A DNA stretch of 64,000 nucleotides from Proluteimonas flavola (GTDB lineage: Bacteria; Pseudomonadota; Gammaproteobacteria; Xanthomonadales; Xanthomonadaceae). Below, piece after piece: positions 35,674 to 44,447 of the stretch; within the stretch, counting starts at the first letter, position 1, and each line of letters opens with the position of its first letter. The DNA lies in the NCBI RefSeq assembly GCF_021191705.1, contig NZ_JAIWPU010000018.1:18464-82463 (forward strand), given 5' to 3'. Under the pieces are notes generated by a model that was not told the origin of the DNA, made no database searches, and saw only the letters and a list, made by a program, of their open reading frames with translations. The position numbers and the translations under genes were made by a program.

Positions 35674-37436
35674 CGCGGCGCGTCCGGCAGGGCATGGGGC
35701 GGGTGGAAAGGGGGGCTCGCATGCATCTGCATTGCTCCTTGAAGAACAGATGCCGCGCTCTCACTCCGTCGTGCCCGCATGTCGACGCTCTCGCGGATGC
35801 GTCCCTGCTCCATATGGATCAGCCAGTCCGCCTCACTGAAATAGCGATCGTCGTGGCTGATGACCACGACCGCCTTTCCCGAAGACGCAAGATCGTGGAT
35901 GACCCGACGGTAGAACAGCTCCTTGAACACCGGATCCTGGTCGGCTGCCCATTCATCGAACACGTACACATCCTTGTCCTCAAGCAGGGCCGCCAGCAGG
36001 GCGACTCGCTTTCGCTGCCCGTCAGACAGCGCAGTCGTGGAAAACGTCCTGTCGCCATCAATGGATATCTTCTGATCCAAGCCAAGCAACTGGAGATAGG
36101 CCTGGATGCGATGCGCCTCGTCGCGCCCTGGTTCGCCCAGCAGACGGTCGAACAGATGGTAGTCGGAGTAGATCGCACTGATTCGCTGCCTGAAAGCAGC
36201 CAGATTCGATGAGGACAAGTGTTCTCCATCAAACGCGATGGTACCCTCGCTGGCGGGATAATGCAGCGTCAGGATCTTGCTGAGCGTCGACTTGCCTGAT
36301 CCATTGCCCCCGACGATGAAGTTCACTTGGCCACGCCGGATGTCCAGGTCCACGGGACCGACGCCAAAGCCAACATCGCCCGACGCTCCCTTGTGCTGGT
36401 AGCACACGCCACGTAGACGCAGCACATCCCAGGCCGGCATCGCCGCGGGTGGGGCGTCCGCATGCTCCTCAGCCGGGATATCCCGCATGAGCGCCTCCAC
36501 CTTGGCCAGCGAGATGCGCGCCATGATGACGGACGGAACCGTATTGATGACCAGCGAGATCGGCGTGGTGATGTAGAGCATCGCCATGACCACCCCGGTG
36601 AGTTCGGAGGTCGTGATCGCGCGATAGTTGACGAAAATGTACGCCACGACACCGATGACGAAGAAGCTGATCATGTCACCATAATTGGCAGCGATCCGCA
36701 TCACGGTGTTGCCGGTTTTGTCCGCGTCCACGACGGCATGCTCGTTGCGCAACAGCACGCTGGAGAAGTAGCGTTCGCGCTTGCCTGCATCCAGCTTGAG
36801 TTCCTTCGCTCCCGCTATCAGGCCGTGGATGGCCTCCTGCAGGAGATCGACATGATGGCGTGATCTTCTGAAGAAGCGGTTGGCGATCAACACGGGAATC
36901 TGGTACGTCACCACACCGAACGCAATGGCCTGCAGCACGATGAAGAACACCGCATGGTTCATGAAGGCCATGAAGCCAAGCATTCCGATGATGGTGACGG
37001 CGCTGATCAGCAGATCCGGCAACATGCGTGCGCCGACGACCACCCGTCCGACATCGGTCGTGATCGCAGCAATGAGCCTGGCACCCCCGATGCGCTCCAG
37101 CTCGGCGATCGGGGCCTTTGCAATACGTCCGTAGATGTCCTGCCGCATGCTAGATGTCACGTCCATGGCCACGCGCAGGAGCATGACCTGCGAAATCGAC
37201 CGACCGACCAGCACGAGCAGGCAGGTCCCGAAGAACACCAGCGCCAATTTGTATTGATGGACTTCGACGCCCAGGATCAACGTGGCCCCTCCGTCCTGCG
37301 CGCCGCCGGCGTCCTGGATCCCCGTCTGGACAAGCGGGATCAGCAGCGAGTAGCAGATGCCAGCCAGCGCTCCGAGCAGGATGGAGATGAAGACCCGGTT
37401 GGGGGCCTGCCGGATGAAGGGCCCGAACAACGTCAT
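35670..37436 (-). CDS. Cyclic-peptide-type ABC exporter (SyrD/PvdE/YojI family)
   Basis: This 588-residue half-transporter has six membrane helices in residues 1-310 and an ATPase domain after about 340. Walker A is GGNGSGKST (about 376-384), the signature is LSDGQRKR, and Walker B is VYVFDEWAADQDP. The short, degenerate linker and the DEWAADQDP sequence are characteristic of the SyrD/PvdE family, which moves NRPS products or acylated precursors from the cytosol to the periplasm. Start and stop overlap both neighbours by four bases (ATGA). Its close coupling to an acylase mirrors pyoverdine maturation, where PvdE exports an acylated precursor that PvdQ then deacylates. Confidence 0.92.
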   Translation of the reverse strand: MTLFGPFIRQAPNRVFISILLGALAGICYSLLIPLVQTGIQDAGGAQDGGATLILGVEVHQYKLALVFFGTCLLVLVGRSISQVMLLRVAMDVTSSMRQDIYGRIAKAPIAELERIGGARLIAAITTDVGRVVVGARMLPDLLISAVTIIGMLGFMAFMNHAVFFIVLQAIAFGVVTYQIPVLIANRFFRRSRHHVDLLQEAIHGLIAGAKELKLDAGKRERYFSSVLLRNEHAVVDADKTGNTVMRIAANYGDMISFFVIGVVAYIFVNYRAITTSELTGVVMAMLYITTPISLVINTVPSVIMARISLAKVEALMRDIPAEEHADAPPAAMPAWDVLRLRGVCYQHKGASGDVGFGVGPVDLDIRRGQVNFIVGGNGSGKSTLSKILTLHYPASEGTIAFDGEHLSSSNLAAFRQRISAIYSDYHLFDRLLGEPGRDEAHRIQAYLQLLGLDQKISIDGDRTFSTTALSDGQRKRVALLAALLEDKDVYVFDEWAADQDPVFKELFYRRVIHDLASSGKAVVVISHDDRYFSEADWLIHMEQGRIRESVDMRARRSESAASVLQGAMQMHASPPFHPPHALPDAPR

Positions 37437-39907
37437 GGGCGCGAGTCCGCCGGTCCGTGGGACGGATGCAGCGTCAGGACAGCGTCAGGCCGCGCTGCAC
37501 CCGCAGCGAGATCGACGAGCTTGCCCTGCGCGAACAGCTCCATCATGTCGTCGTAGTGACGGCTCATCGGGTGTCCGGACTGACCGGTCGAGTTCATGTA
37601 GAAATGCTTTGGCCGTTGCGCGTCCATGACGAAGACCTGGCGGAATACGGCGCCAAAGGTCTGCTCGAAGCCTTCGAGCGGCGTGTACCGTCCCGCAGCG
37701 ACGTTCACGGTGTTCTCGGAGCCGCCGGCAGGTAGTTTGCGACCGAAGACGCGATCCAGCAGGTTGACGTCACTGTAGGGCACGTGCCGGAACGCGGCCT
37801 GCTGCTGCCTGTCCCACCGCCATGCCTCTTGTGCACCCTGGCGCTTGCCCAACTCGCGCAGGGCATCGTCGAGCGCAGCGGCCACCAGTTCCGACGCATC
37901 CAGTTCCGACGCCTTCGACTCCGGTGCCTTCAGTGCGGCTGCCGGTCCACAACACGCACCCGCCTGTCCTTCCAGCAGCATGCGCCTGACCTGCAGTGGC
38001 GTGATCCCGCCCACGTAGGAACGCAAAGCATCCAGTGGCGCTCCCCCCGTTGACGCCCGCAAGGGATCAAGCAGCATGCGCTGCTTGAGCTTGACCACCC
38101 AGAGGTTGAACACGGCGGGCATGGCACTGTCGGCGTCCATGCCGCCGTCCCACGCCCGCAGGTCTTCCAGCACCGGAGGATGGATGCCCGCCTGCGCGAG
38201 GACGGAAAGCAGATGGTCCCTCAGTGCCAATGCTTCCAGATCGATGACATCGGACTGCATCGCCAGCACGTCGTCCAGGGCAACGCCCCGCCCCCGGGCG
38301 GTGGCGTCGCGGATCATCGCCATGATCCGTTCCGAGCGTGCCGACGGCGCCCAGTCATGTGAGATGAAATATGGGTAGTCTTCGTCGACCACGCGGTTGT
38401 TTGCGTTGACGATGTAGCCGTCAGGAGGATTGAAGAGCCTCGGCATCTCCTGGAAAGGGATGTAGCCAGACCATGCTGTAGCGGGGTCATCCGCCGGTAC
38501 CGGAAGCAGCCTGGCACCTTCGGCGCGCACTGGAATCCGGCCCGCGCCTACATACCCGATATTGCCGGTGTTGTCGGCGTACAGCACGTTCATGGCGGGG
38601 GCAACCACGCGCTCAAGCGCCTTGTTGAACCCGTCCCAGTCACGCGCATAGGCCAGGCGGAAGATGCCCTCGTACGACGTATCGCCCCGGTCAAGCCCGG
38701 TCCAGCGCAGTGCGACAGGCTGATCCACCGCCCCCATCACATCGCTGATGATGGGGCCGACATGCGTGCTTCGTACCTGGAGGCGTACCGGCTCCGGTTG
38801 GCGCCGCAGCGCCGCCGGAAACGGCGCCCTGACATGGATCTGTTCGACCCTGACATGCATTGGCTCCCATCGCCCCTGGTGCCGATACCGACCGGGCTGC
38901 TGCGGATCGATCTGCAGGACGTACAGGTCCTGCGTATCGGCCATCATGTTCGTGCCCCCCCATGCAATGTCATCGTTCTTCCCGAACACGATGACCGGCA
39001 GGCCTACTACGGACATGCCTGCCACCGACACGCCCGGCGCGGAGATGCTCGCCACATACCACAGCGATGGCATCTGCAGGGCCATGTGCGGATCATTGGC
39101 GAGCATTGCATGGCCGTCTGCCGTCAGGTTGCCGGACAACACCCAGGCGTTGCTACCCACGTTCCTTCCCCCGATGGCCATGCGTTCTGACAGGGTGATG
39201 CCCATCTGTGCAATGCGTTCAACGACAGGCGTGGGACGGGTTGTCGTCGGTGCCGCTTCCGGATCCTCACGTTCCAACACCGACCACAGCGAAGGCGGTA
39301 AATACCTTCGCGCGACATATCGGTTCGCCTCTGCACGCATGCCATCGGCCTGCTTGAGCGTAAACACCTTGAACCAGGCAAGCGAATCGATCGGCGTCCA
39401 CGGCTCCGGCGCGACACCAAGCATGGCGAACTCGGGAGGGAGCGCATGTCCTTCACGTAGATAGGCATTCACGCCATCGCTGTAGGATTGCAACGATGCC
39501 TGCGCGGCAGGACTCAACGCGGGCCAGTCGGTCGATGCCGCCGCATGGACGCCGAGCGTCCGCATCCACATATCGCCGTCCAAGGCATCGCGGCCCAGGA
39601 CCTCACTCAGCCGTCCCTGGGCAATCCTCCGGGACAACTCGAGTTGCCAGAGGCGATCCTGCGCATGGACATACCCCATGGCGAAATACGCATCTGTGTC
39701 CTTCCCTGCTTGGATGTGCGGCGTGCCGTAGCTGTCCCGACGAATCGTCACGGTCCCCTGGATGCCCTCGACGGCGCGCTCGCCGGCGGGTTCCGGGAGC
39801 CCGGAACGCGCCGATCGCACGCCGACGATGCAGAGCGCGATCAACGGCATAATCACCCAGACCGCGAAACGCACCAGCAACTGATGCTTCCGGCGCACTT
39901 CAGCCAT
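37433..39907 (-). CDS. Ntn-hydrolase acylase of the penicillin acylase/PvdQ family
   Basis: This 824-residue precursor has an N-terminal membrane or signal segment (about 12-34) and the full layout of penicillin-acylase-type enzymes. The predicted self-cleavage site is Gly251-Ser252 in NVGSNAWVLSG, and Ser252 would be the nucleophile of the beta chain. Downstream family blocks include WGGTNMMADTQDLY and IVNANNRVVDE. Such enzymes mature in the periplasm and remove acyl groups from acyl-peptides or homoserine lactones. Set between a methyltransferase-like gene and a SyrD/PvdE exporter, and in a cluster whose first NRPS module starts with a condensation domain, its likely task is to strip the N-acyl cap after export. 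Quorum-signal cleavage is an alternative. Confidence 0.9.
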   Translation of the reverse strand: MAEVRRKHQLLVRFAVWVIMPLIALCIVGVRSARSGLPEPAGERAVEGIQGTVTIRRDSYGTPHIQAGKDTDAYFAMGYVHAQDRLWQLELSRRIAQGRLSEVLGRDALDGDMWMRTLGVHAAASTDWPALSPAAQASLQSYSDGVNAYLREGHALPPEFAMLGVAPEPWTPIDSLAWFKVFTLKQADGMRAEANRYVARRYLPPSLWSVLEREDPEAAPTTTRPTPVVERIAQMGITLSERMAIGGRNVGSNAWVLSGNLTADGHAMLANDPHMALQMPSLWYVASISAPGVSVAGMSVVGLPVIVFGKNDDIAWGGTNMMADTQDLYVLQIDPQQPGRYRHQGRWEPMHVRVEQIHVRAPFPAALRRQPEPVRLQVRSTHVGPIISDVMGAVDQPVALRWTGLDRGDTSYEGIFRLAYARDWDGFNKALERVVAPAMNVLYADNTGNIGYVGAGRIPVRAEGARLLPVPADDPATAWSGYIPFQEMPRLFNPPDGYIVNANNRVVDEDYPYFISHDWAPSARSERIMAMIRDATARGRGVALDDVLAMQSDVIDLEALALRDHLLSVLAQAGIHPPVLEDLRAWDGGMDADSAMPAVFNLWVVKLKQRMLLDPLRASTGGAPLDALRSYVGGITPLQVRRMLLEGQAGACCGPAAALKAPESKASELDASELVAAALDDALRELGKRQGAQEAWRWDRQQQAAFRHVPYSDVNLLDRVFGRKLPAGGSENTVNVAAGRYTPLEGFEQTFGAVFRQVFVMDAQRPKHFYMNSTGQSGHPMSRHYDDMMELFAQGKLVDLAAGAARPDAVLTLHPSHGPADSRP

Positions 39908-40056
39908 CCAGCCTCCCTGCAGTGCTGTCAGCGCCCGACAATGGCGGGTTCCTGCACCTCGCCACTGCTTCGGCGCGACAGCCGGACAGTTCCTTGGTCA
40001 AGGCACCACGCGGACGGGAGGCCCTGCACGCCATCAGCACGACGACCATGGAGACG

Positions 40057-41220
40057 TCACGCTTGGACGGCTGCATACGCTGTGTTGTCCGCGCCCATGG
40101 AGAAGCTCGTGGCGAGTACGGCGGCGGCGTCCGACCCACCACCCCCTGCACCGGATGCCAGACGGGACCTGGAGGGCACGAACTGAAGCATATGCCCCTG
40201 CCGGCGCCACACGCCATGACTGATCAGGCCTTTATCGCTCGTGCCGACCACGAGCCAACCCCCATCTTTGACTGTCGCTGCCAGCCGCTTCAGGACGACA
40301 CGCTGCATATCCACACTGAAGTACTGCAACATGTTCATGTTGCGCACCAGATCGAACTCCTGTTGCGCCATGTCATCGTGCACCAGGTCGATGGTACGAC
40401 GGCTCATCGCGCCAGCATGACGCTGCATGAACTCTTCGACGCGCCAGTCGATTCGATCGAATGCAACGCCATCGCCGCGCGCCCACGCATGCTCGAGTGC
40501 ACGGCGCCCCATTTCGCCGCCTCCATGACACGAAACGAGTGTTCCGTCGATATCGAAGACTCCGCACGCATCGCCGGAGCGCACCAGCCGCAACTCGAAT
40601 TCCCTGTCGGAAAACACGACATGGACGCCTCTCTCATGCAGCTTCCCGGCAAGGCCGAGCGTTGCCGCACCGGGGCCCGCCGCGGAATCGTGCACCACTG
40701 CACCAGGCGGAAGCTCGATATCAAGCACAATTCGATCGATGCTGTCCTCATAGCGATCCGCGCGGGTGAACAAGCGCCGTGGCCCGAGCGTTCGCGGCAC
40801 CTCGAGGAAGGTCAACAGGTTGCGTCGCGTCTGGGCGTCATCCAGATGGCGCCACAGCGGCCTGATCAACGCGATGAACTGGAACTGCGGTGTACCAGGT
40901 GGCGCCATGTCCAGAGGCCTGCCTAATGCATCGTAGGACGCCATCAGCGCAATCCTGTCGATCATGACCACCGTCAGGTGCGCGTCGAAGTTGCGGAACA
41001 GCGCAACCAGCCTGCCACCCTCACTCCGATAGACGCGTGCGTTCAGCGGACCGTCTGCCAAATCATCCGGCTCGCGCAGGAGATGTCCACTGGCGGCATC
41101 GACTTCGAATACGGTCTCTCCGGACTGCACCGACATCTCGACAACCACGCCATCGCGCACGCGCAGGCGGGCTGGAACTGCGACGTTCGACATCACTGAT
41201 GTGCTTGGGCTCACGTCCAT
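40057..41220 (-). CDS. Class I SAM methyltransferase-like protein (CheR-like C-terminal motif)
   Basis: This is a 387-residue protein from the ATG at 41220. The central segment VVHDSAAGPGAATLGLAGKL resembles a SAM-binding glycine loop followed by an acidic strand end (VVFSDREFE). The later block FDLVRNMNMLQYFSVD with KDGGWLVVGTSD resembles CheR-type methyltransferases. The first 150 residues match nothing I recognise. The C-terminal tail is Gly/Ala-rich and low in complexity. It is the first gene of the minus operon, 149 bases before the acylase, and is divergent from the oxygenase operon. It may methylate the peptide or a precursor; no NRPS module carries its own methylation domain. Substrate unknown. 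The start is favoured over a longer frame because of the nearby GAGG. Confidence 0.65.
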   Translation of the reverse strand: MDVSPSTSVMSNVAVPARLRVRDGVVVEMSVQSGETVFEVDAASGHLLREPDDLADGPLNARVYRSEGGRLVALFRNFDAHLTVVMIDRIALMASYDALGRPLDMAPPGTPQFQFIALIRPLWRHLDDAQTRRNLLTFLEVPRTLGPRRLFTRADRYEDSIDRIVLDIELPPGAVVHDSAAGPGAATLGLAGKLHERGVHVVFSDREFELRLVRSGDACGVFDIDGTLVSCHGGGEMGRRALEHAWARGDGVAFDRIDWRVEEFMQRHAGAMSRRTIDLVHDDMAQQEFDLVRNMNMLQYFSVDMQRVVLKRLAATVKDGGWLVVGTSDKGLISHGVWRRQGHMLQFVPSRSRLASGAGGGGSDAAAVLATSFSMGADNTAYAAVQA

Positions 41221-41623
41221 GAATCCTCGTCCTTTCAGTGCGCTGCTGCTCCTGCATCTCTGCACGCATTCTCTTGCAGGGCGCCAGGCCCGTGACACTC
41301 GCTGCTGCGGGCATGAGACAGAAAACGGCATGACCATGCCCGCTATTGCTCATGCAGGGGCTTCATCAACCTCGCCATTCCGACAGCGGAATGCAGCCTA
41401 CACCGCTTCCATCACCACAGCATGCTTCAGTGCACAACGACATTTCCAGTTGCGAGCAAGGCGATGCGCTAACAGGTGACGCAGTCCACTTTTTTTTGTG
41501 GTTTGTTCATCACGAACATCAGCAACTATACCGGACACTCGCGTTGACAGTCTGCGCAAGCCGATGCTATATCGACGTGGCTGCACAGGAACGACGCAGC
41601 TTCGCGCCTTGGATTGCGAAAGC
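41221..41623 (+). promoter_or_regulatory. Divergent intergenic region with a sigma-70-like promoter at 41544-41573
   Basis: This 403-base region without genes separates the methyltransferase operon (minus) from the oxygenase operon (plus). A good sigma-70-like pair is visible on the plus strand: TTGACA at 41544-41549 and TATATC at 41568-41573, 18 bases apart. The start site would be near 41580, about 45 bases before the first ATG of the oxygenase. A run of eight T flanked by CCAC and GTGG lies at 41488-41503. I found no equally clear promoter on the minus strand. Confidence 0.55.
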
Positions 41624-42586
41624 ATGACCGTAGTCCTCCGGCCCATCGTCCATGGTCAGGCACACTCGGTGACACAGATGGAAACTGTCTCTACGACGTT
41701 GTATTACTCCGCGCCCCTCACCCCGGGCGGACGCGAGGACAACTGGCAGTGCGATGCCGCCACGAACCCGCCCGCCGTCATCTGCAACTTTCTGACGGTC
41801 GGCGTCGAACTCGGCGTCACCGATCTGCGAAGCGCCCGGGACGCTCATCCAACACTCGACAGTGCTGGCTTCCAGAAATTCGATGTTCCCACCGCCGTGG
41901 ATCAGCAGGGATTCCTCGACTACGACAATGCGGCGATGGAGCACTACATCGCGGAGACCGTTGAATTCCTTCGCGCACACCTTGGCGCAGACGACGTAAT
42001 CCACTTCGACACATGCATCCGTCGCAAGGATACCCGCACCGAAGTCAAGCTGGTCAGCAACCCATTCGTCGGACCTTATCAACGCGTGCACGTCGATCAG
42101 GACCCTGTCAGCGCACAGGCGCGCATCGATCATCACGTGGGACGCGACCGTCGGTTCCGCCGCTTCCAGATCATCAATGTCTGGCGTGCGTTCCTTGATC
42201 CGGTGAAGAACTATTCGTTGGCGCTTCTTGACTACCGTTCGATCGATCCATCGGCAGACCTCGTGGTGACCCAGCGCATTCTTCCCGACTGGATGCACCA
42301 GCGCTGGGTCCAAGATCGCGAAGGCTTCTCGCTCAAGCATAAGGATTCCCATCGTTGGTACCACTGGAGTGGCCTGGGGCCTGGCGAACTGGTCCTGTTC
42401 AAGTGCCACGACAGCGCCAGCGACAGTTTGATGAAAGCGCACGGTGGATCCGTGGCGCGGGATGGCCAGGAGCGGCTGGATGTGGCCGGCGTCTGTCCAC
42501 ACACCGCGTTTTTCGATCCGCATGGACCGAGCGAGGGGCATCTTCGAAGCTCCGCGGACCTGCGCTTTCTCGTGCTGTACAACTGA
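41624..42586 (+). CDS. CmcJ/NvfI/GA4-desaturase-like oxygenase
   Basis: This protein of about 320 residues resembles the CmcJ (cephamycin methoxylation) and GA4-desaturase group of iron/2-oxoglutarate oxygenase-like enzymes. Recognisable blocks are ETVSTTLYYSAPL near the start, RVHVDQDP, INVWRAFLDPVKNYSLALLD, and a YHWSGLGPGELVLFKCHDS block near the C-terminus. It probably hydroxylates or desaturates a residue of the peptide or a precursor. Two starts are possible: ATG 41624, used here, and ATG 41678, which begins right at the conserved domain; neither has a strong ribosome site. It heads the plus-strand operon downstream of the promoter at 41544. The family call is by pattern recognition and moderately secure. 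Confidence 0.75.
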   Translation: MTVVLRPIVHGQAHSVTQMETVSTTLYYSAPLTPGGREDNWQCDAATNPPAVICNFLTVGVELGVTDLRSARDAHPTLDSAGFQKFDVPTAVDQQGFLDYDNAAMEHYIAETVEFLRAHLGADDVIHFDTCIRRKDTRTEVKLVSNPFVGPYQRVHVDQDPVSAQARIDHHVGRDRRFRRFQIINVWRAFLDPVKNYSLALLDYRSIDPSADLVVTQRILPDWMHQRWVQDREGFSLKHKDSHRWYHWSGLGPGELVLFKCHDSASDSLMKAHGGSVARDGQERLDVAGVCPHTAFFDPHGPSEGHLRSSADLRFLVLYN

Positions 42587-42633
42587 TCCAGCATCGCTGG
42601 ATTCCACTCATGCTGCAGACTTGGAGTTGCACG

Positions 42634-42852
42634 ATGCCGAACGAACCCGATATGGATTCAACTGCTGATCTCTATTCGCAGGCCACGCGTGACGACTGGA
42701 AGAGTGTCGACGCACCTGCAACGGATGCCGCATCCGCTGCGCCTGCCCCCACCCCGGGGCAGGGGACTGAACCGCTTTCGAAAGCGGAGACCATCCGGCT
42801 CATGAACGTGGCGCGCTCCATTCTCGTCAACGAAAACGGCAGTGTCGGCTGA
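42634..42852 (+). CDS. 72-residue small acidic protein of unknown function
   Basis: This short reading frame begins with ATG at 42634, preceded by GGAG seven bases upstream, and ends at a TGA at 42852. The N-terminal half is acidic and polar (MPNEPDMDSTADLYSQATRD), the middle is an Ala/Pro-rich linker, and the last 25 residues (LSKAETIRLMNVARSILVNE) look like an amphipathic helix. It is no MbtH protein and no carrier domain. It lies between the oxygenase and the AMP ligase with gaps of 47 and 128 bases and the same strand. It might be an accessory or docking subunit, or a small substrate; the sequence does not decide. Confidence 0.55.
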   Translation: MPNEPDMDSTADLYSQATRDDWKSVDAPATDAASAAPAPTPGQGTEPLSKAETIRLMNVARSILVNENGSVG

Positions 42853-42980
42853 CGATGCACTGTGCCCCGCCCTGGCGTTCTGTCGCAGCGTCAGGGAAGC
42901 GGCTCTGCCCCCGCCTGCACAGGCAGGCATCGTGTTGAGCAGGATGCGGGCTTTCACGGAACCTGGCACAAGGAGGTTGC

Positions 42981-44375
42981 GTGTCAACGTATTCCCAGCG
43001 CAGGGTCGCCGACGTGGCCAGTGTCACGCCGGCGCATGCATTGCATGCGTTCCATGCGGCCCATCTACCCGGCACGCTGGCAAACGCCCTGTCTACACCG
43101 TTCTACCGTGGGCACTGGGCAGCATGTGATCCCGGGCGCGTGCGGACTCCCGTTGACCTCCAGCGACTCCCCCTTGTGGAGAAGTACGACATCCGCACAG
43201 CGGGCGGGGATGCGCAGATCCGGGAGGGCGTGGTCTGCCATGATGTATTCACCACGGGGACAACCGGCGATCCGCTGATCACCGTGCGCAGTGACCGCGA
43301 GCAGGCCTATATCGCAGCGTTTTTTTCCCGTGTTGCAACGCGGCGGCCATACAACACGCGACTGCGTGGGCTTGAGTTTACCAATCCCTATCATGGCCAC
43401 CTTCTCAGGATCCCCGGTGCGACGCATTTCCATCGCACCAGCATCTACGATGCCGGCAGCTTCGCGTACGGCCGCGCGACACTTGCGCGCCCTCATCGCG
43501 ATCACGGCGTGGAGCCTCGCTGTACGATTCTCATGGGGCTGGAGCAGTGTCTGCGGGCATTCACGCTGGATACCCTGGCCCTGCATCCGGACGGTTTCCC
43601 CGACAGTCCGCTGGAAGCGGTGGTGACCTACTCCCAGTACCTTACTGACGCCTGGCGCAGCCGGTTGCAGCGTACCTGGCATGCGCCGGTCATCGATCGC
43701 TTCGGCGTCAGCGAGATATTCGGTGGTGCCAGCCAATGCCTGCGATGCGGCTGGTACCACTTCGAACCCTTTGTCATCGCCGAAATCGTCGGTGCCCACA
43801 GCGGCAACGTGATCCATGAGGGCTGCGGCCTGCTGGCACTGACAGCGCTGCACCCGTTCCAGCAGGCCCAGCCCCTGATCCGGTATCTCACCGGTGATCT
43901 TGTCGAAACCAGCGCCACCGCGTCCTGCCGTCCAGGGACCACCGCCATGCGACCGCTTGGCAGGGCGCGCTACGGCGTTCCGGTGCCCGGCACGGATCTG
44001 TGGGCCATCACACCCTCTTCTGTACTGGAAGCGGTGGATGAGTGCACCGATATCGAACGGACAGGCCGGTTCCCTGGCCTCGACCAGGTCCGCGATCCAC
44101 TGGCTCTTGGAGTTCCCAAGTACCGCACGCGCTGGAGCGAGCAGGACGGAAGGCTGCACATCCGGCTCGACATCGCCATCCGCCCGGAGACGCCGCCGGA
44201 TCGCCGCGCTAGGGTCGCCGGTAAGGTCAGGGAGCGCATCATCGCCCGCAATCCGCGGCTCGCGTCCTCAATTGGCACGGACTCTGCCACCTTGGACGTG
44301 TGTCCCTGCGACACCCTGGGTGCGTACGATCTGATTGCACAGGCCCACTCGGGAGGGGTATGGAGCGCAAGCTGA
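42981..44375 (+). CDS. PaaK/CapK-like AMP-dependent ligase
   Basis: This 464-residue protein resembles phenylacetate-CoA ligase and CapK-type adenylating enzymes. The phosphate-binding loop FTTGTTGDPLIT (about residue 90) is the counterpart of core A3, and RFGVSEIFGG (about 240) the counterpart of core A5. A pair of cysteines in CLRCGWYHFEP just after it could bind zinc, as in several CapK relatives. It would activate a carboxylic acid as an adenylate and pass it to CoA, a carrier or an amine. The start is a GTG at 42981 with AGGAGG directly upstream. It is not a normal NRPS A domain. It may supply the acyl starter or an unusual acid, or act with the unusual thioesterase that follows 72 bases downstream. 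Confidence 0.75.
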   Translation: MSTYSQRRVADVASVTPAHALHAFHAAHLPGTLANALSTPFYRGHWAACDPGRVRTPVDLQRLPLVEKYDIRTAGGDAQIREGVVCHDVFTTGTTGDPLITVRSDREQAYIAAFFSRVATRRPYNTRLRGLEFTNPYHGHLLRIPGATHFHRTSIYDAGSFAYGRATLARPHRDHGVEPRCTILMGLEQCLRAFTLDTLALHPDGFPDSPLEAVVTYSQYLTDAWRSRLQRTWHAPVIDRFGVSEIFGGASQCLRCGWYHFEPFVIAEIVGAHSGNVIHEGCGLLALTALHPFQQAQPLIRYLTGDLVETSATASCRPGTTAMRPLGRARYGVPVPGTDLWAITPSSVLEAVDECTDIERTGRFPGLDQVRDPLALGVPKYRTRWSEQDGRLHIRLDIAIRPETPPDRRARVAGKVRERIIARNPRLASSIGTDSATLDVCPCDTLGAYDLIAQAHSGGVWSAS

Positions 44376-44447
44376 CCGTGCTGACGCAGTGGCGTCAGGG
44401 AGACCCCGCCGACAGCCGCATGACACACCTCTGACATGCAGGACCCG

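Noticed and set aside
34297..41220. Siderophore cluster by analogy to pyoverdine
   Set aside because: No TonB-dependent receptor, ornithine hydroxylase, formyltransferase or chelating-residue code is visible, so only the export-deacylation logic is compared.
41488..41503. T run flanked by CCAC/GTGG as a terminator
   Set aside because: The stem is only four bases and the T run forms the loop, so it does not have terminator structure.
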